A DNA stretch of 64,000 nucleotides from Conchocele bisecta (Eukaryota; Mollusca; Bivalvia; Lucinida; Thyasiridae), in the NCBI GenBank assembly GCA_029237695.1, contig JAQRGA010000032.1, positions 152,257 through 216,256 of the forward strand, in the 5' to 3' direction. Position 1 is the first letter of the stretch. Every line of letters begins with the position of its first letter. Below the pieces are notes generated by a model. That model did no database searches. It was not told the origin of the DNA and saw only the letters and a list, made by a program, of their open reading frames with translations. Positions 51,827-60,730 of this stretch are shown piece by piece. Both the position numbers and the translations under genes were made by a program.

Positions 51827-52729
51827 TTATTTATTAAGAACCCCATTTGGTACGTGTCCAGCAGGTACATATTCAGCGGCTGACTTACAGTGTCTATGTT
51901 GATCATCAAAAAAGATATCGGCGCCAAATTTTTTTAAGAATATACCTTTGTCGAGCCCATCCAAAAAGAAAGACTCGTCAATGCGAATATTCCAAGCACG
52001 TAATGTTTTGATAACACGTTTGTGTGCTGGAGCACCTCTGGCAGTAACAAGAGCAGTTCTGATTGGGTTATCTTCTTCTGGGAACGATGATTGAATATCG
52101 TGTAATGATTTTAAAAAACATTTGAATGGACCTGATTTTAATTCAATATCAGCATATTTCCTCTCACTTACTGAAAAGGCATCAAGTCCTTTTTTTTGGA
52201 ATATTTTTTCAGCTTCATCAGAAAACAATACTGCATCACCATCAAAGGCAATACGCAGTTGTGTATTGTGTACATCTTTAGAGCTAGAACCAATAATCGA
52301 TGCAGCCGCAAAACCAGATGCGATTGCTTTTTGCACGTCTTTGTAATGACTGGATAGAAATAGATCTGCTTTAAATGCATCTAATAAAGGATGTGTGCTT
52401 TTGCCACGAGTGAATGCTGCTTTGACGATATTTAGGTCATAATATTCAATGGAATTAAAAATACGTAAACCAGTATCAGCACTATTACGAGAAAGAAGAA
52501 TTACATCAATTGGTGTTTTTTTAGTGTTTAAAGTCAATAGTTTTTTTACTAAAGTAAAACCAACCCCTGGTTTTAGTATAACGTCTTCATTTTCTTGTTG
52601 GTGTTTAGCATACGCTTTAACGCCTTTTTCTTTGAAGATTTTGTGTGATTTGTCTAAGTCAAACAATGCTCTTGATGAAATAGCGACAACTAGTTTTCCA
52701 TCGGTATTCCTTTTTACGTTATTTGCCAT
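51827..52729 (-). CDS. 5'-nucleotidase, cytosolic type (PF06189 family)
   Basis: The 300-residue protein resembles bacterial members of the cytosolic 5'-nucleotidase I family, which remove phosphate from nucleoside monophosphates. Visible features are LVVAISSRALFDLDKSHKIF at the N-terminus (the D-x-D-like HAD nucleophile region), ILLSRNSADTGLRIFNSIEYY, AFTRGKSTHPLLDAFKADLFLSS (quoted in part), IAFDGDAVLFSDEAE and a late FFDDQHRHC metal site. It overlaps yqiB by 16 bases, so the two are coupled. The frame is intact. Substrate preference is unknown. Confidence 0.85.
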   Translation of the reverse strand: MANNVKRNTDGKLVVAISSRALFDLDKSHKIFKEKGVKAYAKHQQENEDVILKPGVGFTLVKKLLTLNTKKTPIDVILLSRNSADTGLRIFNSIEYYDLNIVKAAFTRGKSTHPLLDAFKADLFLSSHYKDVQKAIASGFAAASIIGSSSKDVHNTQLRIAFDGDAVLFSDEAEKIFQKKGLDAFSVSERKYADIELKSGPFKCFLKSLHDIQSSFPEEDNPIRTALVTARGAPAHKRVIKTLRAWNIRIDESFFLDGLDKGIFLKKFGADIFFDDQHRHCKSAAEYVPAGHVPNGVLNK

Positions 52730-53157
52730 ATAAATCCCTTGTATTTATCTAGACAATATTCTATCCATTTTTCAATAAAAGTGTTTAGCTCCAATTGTAT
52801 GTTAATATCGCTACATTGTGCAAGATATGGGCGTGCATTGTTTAGCATGGTTTTATTGCAAACTGATAATACCTCTAATAATTTTGCATCAAAATACACT
52901 TTGAATCTAATATCAGGACGATTCACTGAAACTAGTTTGTGTGTTAGCACAAAAGTGGTGGTATAAGATGTTTTATCTTCAATAAATAAATACAAATCTT
53001 GTTTTTTGTTATGACGTATCACATTGTTATGTGTGATCTCGTTGAGTGTAGGAATAAGGAGTAAATTTTTTTGATAATTTGACTCAAACAATGCCGATAC
53101 TTCTGTATAGGTTTTTGGGTTACGCTGTGTATATAAATATTTTAAGGATTTATCCAT
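52714..53157 (-). CDS. yqiB: DUF1249 family protein (YqiB-like)
   Basis: The 147-residue protein matches the DUF1249/YqiB family: LYTQRNPKTYTEVSALFESNY at the start, then IEDKTSYTTTFVLTHK and VYFDAKLLEVLSVCN, with a C-terminal LNTFIEKWIEYCLDKYKGF. The function is unknown. In E. coli yqiB also neighbours cpdA, and here it overlaps cpdA by 16 bases upstream and the nucleotidase gene by 16 bases downstream, so the order is conserved. Clean frame. Confidence 0.85.
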   Translation of the reverse strand: MDKSLKYLYTQRNPKTYTEVSALFESNYQKNLLLIPTLNEITHNNVIRHNKKQDLYLFIEDKTSYTTTFVLTHKLVSVNRPDIRFKVYFDAKLLEVLSVCNKTMLNNARPYLAQCSDINIQLELNTFIEKWIEYCLDKYKGFIWQIT

Positions 53158-53845
53158 TGTGTTTTATAGTATAAACAACCATTATCAAAAAGAGTGTAAT
53201 AATTAAAACCAATTCGCCTTTCATTATTAAATTGCAGTGTAGTTGATGGGCATGAGATAATTTTTAAGCCATTTTTATCAAATTCTGCTGATTCATGTGC
53301 GTGACCAAACAACACTGCTCTTACATTGTGGTATTTATCCAATATTGCAAATAAGTCCTGTGGATTTTTCAAAGATAAGGCATCATCCCACTCACTATTC
53401 ATCGGAACGACCGGGTGGTGTAAGGTAATAATGTTATATTTGGCATTTGAATAATGCAGTTGTTTGTCTAATTTAATAAGTGTATTTGTTGTTAAGAAAC
53501 CGCTAGTTTTTCCTATTTGTACTGAGTTAATATTAATAATACTCCACACACCTAATGTAATAGAATCAAATAAGCAATCGCCAAACTCAGTAGCAAGATT
53601 ATCCAAGTTATCATGATTTCCAGTAAAACAAAAATATTATCCTTAATAGGTGCAAGAATTTCTTTTAACTTTTTATAAGATTGAGACGTGCCATTGTATG
53701 TCAAGTCGCCACTAATTAGCAGTGCATCACTTTGTGTAGTAATAATTTTGTCAACAATTTTTGCTAAGTTTGCATGACTATTAACACCCATTGATTGCTC
53801 ATTATCATCAATATGACAATCACTGATTTGAATAAACTGATTCAC
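53142..53845 (-). pseudogene. cpdA: 3',5'-cyclic-nucleotide phosphodiesterase CpdA-like, one frameshift
   Basis: CpdA is a calcineurin-like metallophosphatase that hydrolyses cAMP. In order are ISDCHIDD (D-x-H), LLISGDLTYNG (GD), then a break near 53595 in the GNHD motif itself: one missing base hides TGNHDNLDN, which the second frame restores. After it come ITLHHPVVP and AVLFGHAHES. The GTG start overlaps the alr stop by four bases (GTGA). With the single base corrected the protein is about 234 residues, normal for the family. The break in the most conserved motif of an otherwise clean gene is worth checking. Confidence 0.88.
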
Positions 53846-54901
53846 TGTCTACTGATAACATTTACACGAGTGCTAATATTGCTTAACAATTCATAACTAA
53901 TGGTGTCGCTATACTGTGCTACAGTTTCAACACGCAGTTTTTTATCGCCCCATAAGATTGCATTATCTCCAATAGCTATTTTTGTATTGCAAGTATCTAC
54001 GATTATCATATCCATTGATACGCGACCTATCAATGGACATAAAGTGTTATTAATCAATACTGGTGTGCCGTTTTTTGCACCCCTAGGGTAGCCATCGCCA
54101 TATCCAATACCAATTATTGCCACAGTGATTTGTTTCCTAGCTATCCAAGTTGCGCCGTAGCCAACTGTTTCACCTGTTTGCAGAGTTTTGATAGATATAA
54201 CAGGTGCGCAGAGTTGCATTACAGGCTTTAAGGTAAAATCATTATTAGCAAAAGGAGAAGCGCCATATAGCATAATACCTGGACGCACTATATCAAATAT
54301 AGATTTTGATAGCGATAAAATTGCAGCAGAATTCGCCATAGAGCGATTATTTTTATTGTCTGTTAATTTACTAAATATTTCAAGTTGTGACTTATTCATT
54401 ATATGATTATGTTCATCTGCACAAGCAAAGTGGCTCATAATACATTTGATGTTAATCAGTGGATTACTTTTAAAACTAGACAAACATTGTTGATACTCAT
54501 TGCGTGATAGACCAAGTCTGTGCATACCCGTGTCAATCTTTAGCCAAACATTTAATGCTTGTGCACTATTATTTATTAGTGTAATTTGCGAGATATGATG
54601 CACCACGCAGTGACAATTTATATTTATTGCCAGTTGTAATTCTTCGCTAGAGTTAACGCCTGATAACAATAAAATGGGTTTGTCAGTTATTTGTCTGAGC
54701 TCTTGTGCCTCTTTTAGTTCACTTACTGCTAAAATATTAACATTTTCAATAAGTGGCATAACTAAATCTATATGATGTCCATACGCATTTAGCTTTTATC
54801 CATTGCCAGCAATTTCTGAGTGGTGGTGCGTATTGCTTAACAATAGACAATTGCTTATAATAGTGAAGATTGAGAAATTGGGGCAATGGCGCGATATTCA
54901 T
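53842..54901 (-). pseudogene. alr: Alanine racemase (Alr), N-terminus frameshifted
   Basis: Alr makes D-alanine for peptidoglycan, using pyridoxal phosphate. The last 305 codons are clean: MPLIENVNILAVSELKEAQEL, WLKIDTGMHRLGLS, FACADE, RPGIMLYGASPF and VSMDMIIVDTC with the catalytic Tyr in GYGATW nearby. The first 50 codons (54901-54760) are broken; NLHYYKQLSIVKQYAP and a scrambled KANAYGH, which would carry the catalytic Lys, are recognisable. It follows dnaB by a few bases and overlaps cpdA. Confidence 0.9.
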
Positions 54902-54908
54902 TCGGAGA

Positions 54909-56441
54909 TTAAAATTCCTCTGGTTATCAAAATTGGGTTCATTGTTGGCGTAAGCAGCATCTATCATTGGCATCATACAGTGCATACTGTATCAATGGAT
55001 TCAGGCGCTAAAATCGCAAAACCGGGTGTAGGACCAATCCACGCAGTTGTTAATGCCACAGTTTCGCCGATTTACGAATGTTTGCGATTTGTAAGTCTGC
55101 CTTGCAACTTCCTTCTGGATTAGAGTAATTTTCCATCATATAATTGTTCATCGCGAAAAAAACAAAAGCAATATATATGTACAATAATATGAAAAAAAAT
55201 TTCCTGTTCAAGTGGAACCTGATTCGCGCAACAATCACCATTTGTGGCATACGTCCTTTTTATTTGTCTAGGGCGTGATTCAACGCCACATTAAGTTGTG
55301 ACAAGGCTATCACAGCACATTAATTTCTTTGGCTATGCTTTGAGAGAACGAGATATTTCAGAGATCTCTTGCACGCGGTTTTCATTTTTCCTATGTACCG
55401 TCATCAACTGTAAGTAATCTACCATAATCAATGATAAATCAGGGTATTGTCTTTTTATTCTACGGGATTTTGCGCGAATTTCTGTTGGGGTAATAGAAGG
55501 CGTTTCATCAATTAAAATATCGTTTTTATCCATTGCGCTAATTGCATGACTAAAGCTGTTCCAATCTGTTTCTGTCATTTCACCTGCACGAATTTTTTTG
55601 CTATCAATATGTCCAAATGAAGAGATCATCCTTAATACCAGAGCTTCTGTTGGCATCTCTAGTGAGAATATCAACACTGGTTTGTTTTGTTCAATAGCAA
55701 CATTACCTACGATGTTCATCGCAAAGGCTGTTTTACCCATAGAAGGGCGGCCTGCAATAATGACTAAATCACCTTTTTGCAAACCTGAAGTTTTTTTGTC
55801 TAATTCAGTGAAGCCAGTTTCCAGCCCTGTTAATCCCCCATTTATTTCTGCCCATTCGTCGCCTAAATTTACCGCAACATTCTTAGTTCATCATCCTTTA
55901 TATTAACAACATCCTGTTGTACCACATTAATTTGCTCTGCGATAGTCAATAGTATCGCTTTCAGATAAATTAATTAATCTGTGTAGGGCTATATCTTTAG
56001 GGTTATAGGGCTTTATCAGCAAATTGTGTGGCCTGGCTTTAATCATTTTCGATAAACAGACAACTCACGGTACGTGTTTTGGCATAGGTTTGAAATAAAA
56101 TTTGAAATACTCGTGGTTATTTTCAGCAATAATTTGCGCCAAATACATAAAACCACCTTACAGAATTCTTCTTCGCCAGTTTTTTAATCGTTCTTTTAAC
56201 TTAAACAAAATGTCCTGCAGGCTCAGTAATGTTACTAATAAACAATTTAAATCGACGGTAAAAATAAAAAAAATACGCATGTGAGGCAGTGTAAAAATCA
56301 TTATTTTCAATTGACAGCAATCGGCTAACTTGATCCCAGCCTCGTTAATGAATAATAATAAACCGCCGAGTACATGACTGGCTCAGATTTCGATTTAGGA
56401 AATAATTTGGTGGTAAATCAACAACATTTTCTATGTTTCAT
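54909..56441 (-). pseudogene. dnaB: Replicative DNA helicase (DnaB), broken except for the core
   Basis: DnaB unwinds DNA at the replication fork. The clean part, 55782-55333, is the RecA-like core: LVIIAGRPSMGKTAFAMNI (Walker A), PVLIFSLEMPTEALVLRM, and LSLIMVDYLQLM (Walker B). Upstream in shifting frames are WDQVSRLLSIEN and YTASHAYIF-like pieces of the N-terminal domain, and a start near 56441 (VDLPPN). Downstream are LRESGS, a FRDEQLYD-like block, and a FDN-EEF end at 54909. The span of 1533 nt is near normal. Essential, so errors are presumed technical. dnaB-alr order is common in gammaproteobacteria. Confidence 0.9.
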
Positions 56442-56540
56442 AATGTTAAAAAAAATAAGTGGTAAAAATACTTGTTAATTAAAAAACAATAATAATTTTA
56501 GCTTAAAAAACTATATTTTAATTCATTTACTTTTATTTTT
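56442..56540. other. Short AT-rich spacer upstream of dnaB
   Basis: About 100 nt of A and T runs that would hold the dnaB leader on the minus strand. No promoter hexamers stand out and no gene is seen. Confidence 0.4.
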
Positions 56541-56764
56541 GAGTTTTATTTTTTTTCGCTAAATTTCACCTTAAAAAGAGCAGCCAATGTATTTAAGTTT
56601 TATTAGGTCACAATTTTTTACATAGGTAAGTTATTTATTTTTTTCATTATATTTTTATTTTCTTAGCTTTTTTTGAGTTTTTTTCGCTAAATTTCACCTT
56701 TTTTTTCAAAAAGAGCAAGCAATGTATTAAGTTTATTAGTCAGATTTTTACAAAGGTGAAGTTA
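56541..56764. repeat. Pair of imperfect 90-bp direct repeats
   Basis: Copies at about 56541-56631 and 56675-56764 share GAGTTTT-TTTTCGCTAAATT, TTCACCTT, AAAAAGAGCA, CCAATGTATT-like, AGTTT-ATTAG and TTTTTACA-AGGT blocks, differing by small indels. They are about 134 nt apart, and the similarity continues as TTTTTCATT plus T runs. The repeats contain no open frame. They lie directly before the unknown ORF at 56857, so they might be regulatory or the scar of an insertion, or a duplicated assembly end. Confidence 0.7.
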
Positions 56765-56856
56765 ATTTTTTCATTTTTAATTTCTAAAAAAGCTGTTTTT
56801 TTGAAAACTTAAAGGGCTTATAATTAAAATTAACAAAAAATTTAAAATAAAGATCA

Positions 56857-57447
56857 TTGTTACCTGAAGAATTAAGAAAAAAAATTGAATTTGAAGGGGA
56901 AGAAATCACTAAAGCAGAAAGGCTTACAAGCAAGAACAAAAATGAGCAAGATATTTCAAGAAGAGAAGATTTGTTTGATTCAGGAAAGATTTGGACTAAG
57001 ATTTTAAATTTACCAGCACTTAAGAGCATAGAAGAAATGTTTGTAGATCTTAGAGTTAAAGACCCAGTAGGTCAGATAGCACCTGTTAAGTTTGTAAATA
57101 TTGAAACATTAACTATTCCTAATTGGAAAAAACGATTTCCAAAAACTAAAAAGAATCTACATAAAGATTGGTGTTTCGATCCTAAAGGATCTTTAGAGGT
57201 TAAAAAATATAAAGGTACTCGTTTTGCTATTTTTACTATTACTATTATTACGCCATTTAATTACAATGGTGATAATGGCATTCCAGATGAGAATTTAACG
57301 ATTGATAGTTCAATGTTTTACGCAGAGCAATCAGAAAACAATAAAAAGGAAATTAAAGATGCACAGAGAAAAAAAGAAGTTTACAGAATAAAGCAAACCA
57401 AAAAACATCAAAATAGAGTCAATACTGACAATTTTAAGGATGAATAA
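56857..57447 (+). CDS. Unrecognised protein, 196 residues, inserted between dnaB and rplI
   Basis: The frame is open from a stop at 56850 and can start only at TTG 56857, so the true 5' end may be cut or frameshifted. The protein is charged and soluble: EELRKKIEFEGEEITKAERL at the start, then SIEEMFVDLRVKDPVGQIAP, DWCFDPKGSLEVKKYKGTRF and FTITIITPFNYNGDNGIP, ending in a Lys/Gln/Asn-rich tail. There is no membrane helix or signal, and one cysteine. I recognise no family. Its codon use looks like real coding sequence. It interrupts the common rpsF-rpsR-rplI-dnaB order on the opposite strand, preceded by a direct repeat pair. Confidence 0.55.
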   Translation: MLPEELRKKIEFEGEEITKAERLTSKNKNEQDISRREDLFDSGKIWTKILNLPALKSIEEMFVDLRVKDPVGQIAPVKFVNIETLTIPNWKKRFPKTKKNLHKDWCFDPKGSLEVKKYKGTRFAIFTITIITPFNYNGDNGIPDENLTIDSSMFYAEQSENNKKEIKDAQRKKEVYRIKQTKKHQNRVNTDNFKDE

Positions 57448-57512
57448 TATAAAGCAAAGTCCAAATAGAAGGCTATAACTACTTATTGTCGTTTTAACTT
57501 TAAAGTAAGGAT

Positions 57513-57965
57513 TTATTCTTCTTCGGCAGCTTCAACTACTACTTTAATATTAGCAGTAATATCAGCATGCAAAGTTATACTAACATCATATTCACCAACA
57601 TGGTGAATTGCTTCAGATAAGTTAATATTGCGTTTTTCAACTTTATGGCCTGCTTGCTCTAAACTTGCTTTAATATCTGCTGTAGTAACAGAACCAAATA
57701 GTTTGCCTTCTTCACTTGCATTTGCTTTAAGCAAACAAACCGCGTCAGCCATTGCATCTACTGCTGCTTGTGCTGTTTTCGCTGTCATCTCTTCTTTTGC
57801 CTTTAAGTCAGCCTTCATTATTTCAAACTCTGCTAAGTTGGCCGCTGTTGCTGGCCTTGCTTTACCTTGTGGAATTAAAAAGTTACGCGCATAGCCAGCT
57901 TTAACATTAGCCACATCACCTAAATTACCCATTTTACCAATTGTTTCTAATAAAATTATTTGCAT
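57513..57965 (-). CDS. rplI: 50S ribosomal protein L9 (RplI)
   Basis: L9 is an elongated L1-stalk-base protein. The intact 150-residue frame has IILLETIGKMGNLGDVANVKAGYARNF (quoted in part as the N-domain signature G-V-NVK-GYARNFLIP), QGKARPATAAN, a long helix rich in Ala and Lys, and the C-domain GKLFGSVTTADI with an acidic tail EAAEEE. It follows rpsR after 9 nt. The last E-rich residues are usual for the group. Confidence 0.95.
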   Translation of the reverse strand: MQIILLETIGKMGNLGDVANVKAGYARNFLIPQGKARPATAANLAEFEIMKADLKAKEEMTAKTAQAAVDAMADAVCLLKANASEEGKLFGSVTTADIKASLEQAGHKVEKRNINLSEAIHHVGEYDVSITLHADITANIKVVVEAAEEE

Positions 57966-57974
57966 AATTGACTC

Positions 57975-58229
57975 CTATTTTTTATGTTTGTCAGTGTAGG
58001 GAATTAATGCTAAAAATCTAGCACGCTTGATTGCAGTGGTTAGTTGACGTTGAAATTTAGAGCTTGTACCCGTCATTCTTGATGAGGTAATTTTTCCACT
58101 TTCATCAATATTTTTTAATAAAATATCTACATCTTTATAGTCAATTTCTTTAACGCCTGCTGCTGTGAAACGGCAAAAAGTGTTGATTTTAATTTGAGGT
58201 CTGCGTTTTCTTTTTTGTTGCTTAGCCAT
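57975..58229 (-). CDS. rpsR: 30S ribosomal protein S18 (RpsR)
   Basis: S18 binds S6 on the 30S platform. The intact 84-residue frame has the C-x2-F zinc-less N-terminus ([19 protein letters not shown]), [29 protein letters not shown] as the conserved core (quoted in parts) and a basic end TDKHKK. It lies between rpsF and rplI; priB, which occurs here in enterobacteria, is absent. GGAG is visible upstream on the minus strand. Confidence 0.95.
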   Translation of the reverse strand: MAKQQKRKRRPQIKINTFCRFTAAGVKEIDYKDVDILLKNIDESGKITSSRMTGTSSKFQRQLTTAIKRARFLALIPYTDKHKK

Positions 58230-58238
58230 AATAATCTC

Positions 58239-58589
58239 CTATTTTCTATCTTGCTTTTTTTCATCTGAGTTTTTGGCGATTATCATCGCCGAAGCTTCAG
58301 TGATTGCATTTTTTTTAGAAATGATTAAATTTCTTAAAATAGCATCGTTAAAACGGAAGTTGTGATTTAATTTATCAAGCGTATCTTTATTACATTCAAT
58401 GTTTAACATTAAGTAATGTGCTTTATAAATTTTGTTAATTGGGTAAGCTAGGTGTTTACGGCCCCAATCCTCGAATCGGTGAACCTTGCCACCATCGGTG
58501 GTAATAATCTCTTTGTATTTGTTTATCATCGTTTCAACCTGTGTGGATTGATCTGGATGCACAATTAGTGTAATCTCATAGTGTCTCAT
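58239..58589 (-). CDS. rpsF: 30S ribosomal protein S6 (RpsF)
   Basis: S6 pairs with S18. The 116-residue frame has [20 protein letters not shown] at the start, the RNA-contact loop [14 protein letters not shown], and [20 protein letters not shown], followed by a flexible basic tail ending KKQDRK. It heads the rpsF-rpsR-rplI operon. GGAGAAAAC in the minus-strand leader gives a good binding site. Confidence 0.95.
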   Translation of the reverse strand: MRHYEITLIVHPDQSTQVETMINKYKEIITTDGGKVHRFEDWGRKHLAYPINKIYKAHYLMLNIECNKDTLDKLNHNFRFNDAILRNLIISKKNAITEASAMIIAKNSDEKKQDRK

Positions 58590-58751
58590 GAGTGTTTTCT
58601 CCTTATGGTTATTATTAAAAAATAGCTTGCTAAGTAATACTCAGTCAAGCAAGGGAAAAAACATTATACACTTTTCTCATAATAAAAATTAAATAAGATA
58701 AAATCATTTTTTAAATATAAATAATGGGCGAAGAAGGAATTAAAATAAAAA

Positions 58752-59044
58752 CTTAAAGCCCTTAATGAGCTTTGTATTAGTGAGAAATTTAATAAAGACA
58801 AGGTAAAGAATATAATTTAAACTTATCTTTATGATCAACGCAATCCATTAAGTGATGATATTGCAAATGTATTAAACAACAAGTTAAAATTATTAGAAAG
58901 AAAGGTTGTTATTTCAAAAATATCAAATAAAATTACCGACTTTTTAATAATTCCTATGAATATATTGATATTTTTGGTTAAAACTTTTCATCAATAGCTA
59001 CAGATGACTTTAATTATAAATCAGCAAATAGATATTCAGGATGA
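58752..59044 (+). pseudogene. Coding remnant, possibly the C-terminus of a type I restriction subunit
   Basis: One frame runs 82 codons with a single internal stop (TAA at 58821): LKALNELCISEKFNKDKVKN, then YLYDQRNPLSDDIANVLNNK and LKLLERKVVISKISNKITDF. A frame change near 58940 continues YEYIDIFG and TDDFNYKSANRYSG to a stop at 59044. The pattern N-PL-DDI--L--K-LLERK-II--I--KI-DF resembles, from memory, the C-terminal tail of some HsdR restriction subunits; no upstream HsdR domain is present. Unlike the ribosomal genes, nothing upstream completes it, so it may be a true relic of a lost gene. Confidence 0.3.
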
Positions 59045-59204
59045 GTAATAACTTAAAGCCACTAAATAAAAAAAAAGAATACAATTTAAAAAGAGCTTAA
59101 ATGATATTTTTGTATAATTATAATTGACCGACGTAAAATTGATATGCCATATTATTATTTGACCATAGCCGGAGTTTTTATGATTTGGAGCAACGAGGTA
59201 AGAT

Positions 59205-59861
59205 ATGAAATTTAGGTTTGTAAAATGGTTAAAGGCCTTAGTATTAATTAGTATTATAGTTTTTGCCGTTTACTTAGGCCACCTACATGCTCTGGTTAAA
59301 GATGAATTTTCTAAGCCACTTGAATTAACAAATTCTCAATTATCGCTAGAAGCCTATCCTAAAGAATTAGTTAATATGTTGTTAATAATGGAAGACCAAT
59401 CATTTTTTAATCATTATGGTGTTGATTTTGTGGAGATTGGTAGAGTATTGCGTGATAATTGGTTTTACGACCAACCAATGCGAGGCGCTAGTACACTATC
59501 TCAGCAGATGATTAAAAATTCGTTATTGACACGTGACAAAACCTTTGAAAGAAAGTTTAAAGAGATTCTGATGGCATTATTGTTAGAATTTTCATTTGAT
59601 AAGAAAGATATTCTTGCTCGTTATATGAACAGCGTATATTTGGGTCAATATGGTAATTTTGAGGTGAGTGGGTTTCAGCGTGCAGCACGATTCTATTTTA
59701 ACAAAGAGATTGACAAATTGTCTTTAGAGGGCTTAGCAACTTTAGTAGCATTATTAAAAGGACCTAGTTATTACAATCCAAAAAAACACCCTATTAGATC
59801 GGCAAAGCGTAGAGATTTAGTGTTACGCGTGTATCATAAATATCAAAAGATTGTAAAATAA
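59205..59861 (+). CDS. GT51 peptidoglycan glycosyltransferase, single-domain (MtgA-like)
   Basis: The 218-residue protein has one membrane helix (LVLISIIVFAVYLGHLHAL, residues 12-30) and a full GT51 domain: IMEDQSFFNHYGVD with catalytic Glu63, RGASTLSQQMIKNSLLTRD, KFKEILMALLLEFSFDK, RYMNSVYLGQYG and ALLKGPSYYNP. It polymerises lipid II into glycan strands. The motifs are closer to the glycosyltransferase half of PBP1b than to classical MtgA, and the protein stops where PBP1b would continue into the transpeptidase domain. It may therefore be a truncated PBP1b that works alone. It is intact, 4 nt ahead of tsaB. Confidence 0.85.
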   Translation: MKFRFVKWLKALVLISIIVFAVYLGHLHALVKDEFSKPLELTNSQLSLEAYPKELVNMLLIMEDQSFFNHYGVDFVEIGRVLRDNWFYDQPMRGASTLSQQMIKNSLLTRDKTFERKFKEILMALLLEFSFDKKDILARYMNSVYLGQYGNFEVSGFQRAARFYFNKEIDKLSLEGLATLVALLKGPSYYNPKKHPIRSAKRRDLVLRVYHKYQKIVK

Positions 59862-59865
59862 CTGA

Positions 59866-60693
59866 ATGCAAAATATACTTGCCATTGATACTTGTACTGA
59901 AGTGTGCTCTGTAAGTCTTTACACACAAGGTGAAACTGTCTCGCGTTTTATTAAAAATGTAAAAAAAAGCTTATTTTAATTTTGCCTTGTGATGAACGTA
60001 TTTGAAACGACGGAATTTAAACGTAGCAGATTTAGATATTAAAAAATTGTTACAAACAGGGTGGTTATTTACTGGGGTGGGAGGGCTATGCATTGGTGTT
60101 GTAAGCATTTGAAAGACGGTATTTATTCGGTTTAGCAGAGTTTTAGATCTTATTGTTCCTACACAAAAGGGCCTGGTTTTGCATTTACTGGGGTGAGGCT
60201 TATGCATATTGGTTGTATTTTAAGTACAAGGAAATCTTTAGGGCGTTTGTTTCCTACTAAGGTTTTTCACAACTTGAAAAAGTATTGGCGCTGGTGCGTA
60301 AGAAATATAAGTTAAATTAAAATCGCCACAGCAACTTGATGCTCACGAAATGAGTGAAGTGTATTGGGGTTGGTATATGAATGATGGTGTATTAAACAAC
60401 ACAGCGTTTATTTTCAAAAACCAGACGAAATTATAAGTAGATACGGTTGAGTAGTGAGTTTATTGGGTGTAGGGAACAGGTTGGGGGGTCTTTATAAAGA
60501 TGGATGCTTGTTTTAAGAAAAACAGGTATTAATCATTGTATGGCAGATTTTTATATAATTAAATCGCAAGGAATTGTTTGATCTTGATTTATATTTAAGT
60601 CAAAAAGCTATAGAACATGATGAATGAAATTGCCATATTGCCAATCTTATTTAACGCAATAATGTAGCAAAAAAAATCATTAAAAATAATTAA
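59866..60693 (+). pseudogene. tsaB: tRNA threonylcarbamoyladenosine biosynthesis protein TsaB, broken
   Basis: TsaB scaffolds the TsaD-TsaB-TsaE complex that makes t6A37 on ANN-decoding tRNAs. The start MQNILAIDTCTEVCSVSLYT is clean for 30 codons, then the frame breaks near 59965. Later traces are an ASKH-type GPGSFTG-like block, seen twice (60068-60105 and 60184-60225), and a C-terminal LPIYLRNNVAKKII-like end at 60693. The span of 828 nt exceeds the usual 690, which the duplicated block of about 115 nt would explain. Essential in many bacteria. Confidence 0.82.
60068..60225 (+). repeat. Duplicated block of about 35 nt inside tsaB, 115 nt apart
   Basis: TTTACTGGGGTG followed by GGCTATGCAT-like sequence and TTGGTGTTGTAAG-like sequence occurs at 60068-60105 and again at 60184-60225. 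TsaB has this glycine-rich motif once. As in murE and rpoA, a duplicated piece in the error-prone part of a gene points to a faulty join rather than biology. Confidence 0.6.
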
Positions 60694-60730
60694 ACTTATT
60701 AACAATTAATTAAAAATTAATAATTTAATA

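Noticed and set aside
56541..56764. Insertion sequence
   Set aside because: The repeats are direct and short, contain no transposase or terminal inverted repeats, and no target duplication is visible.
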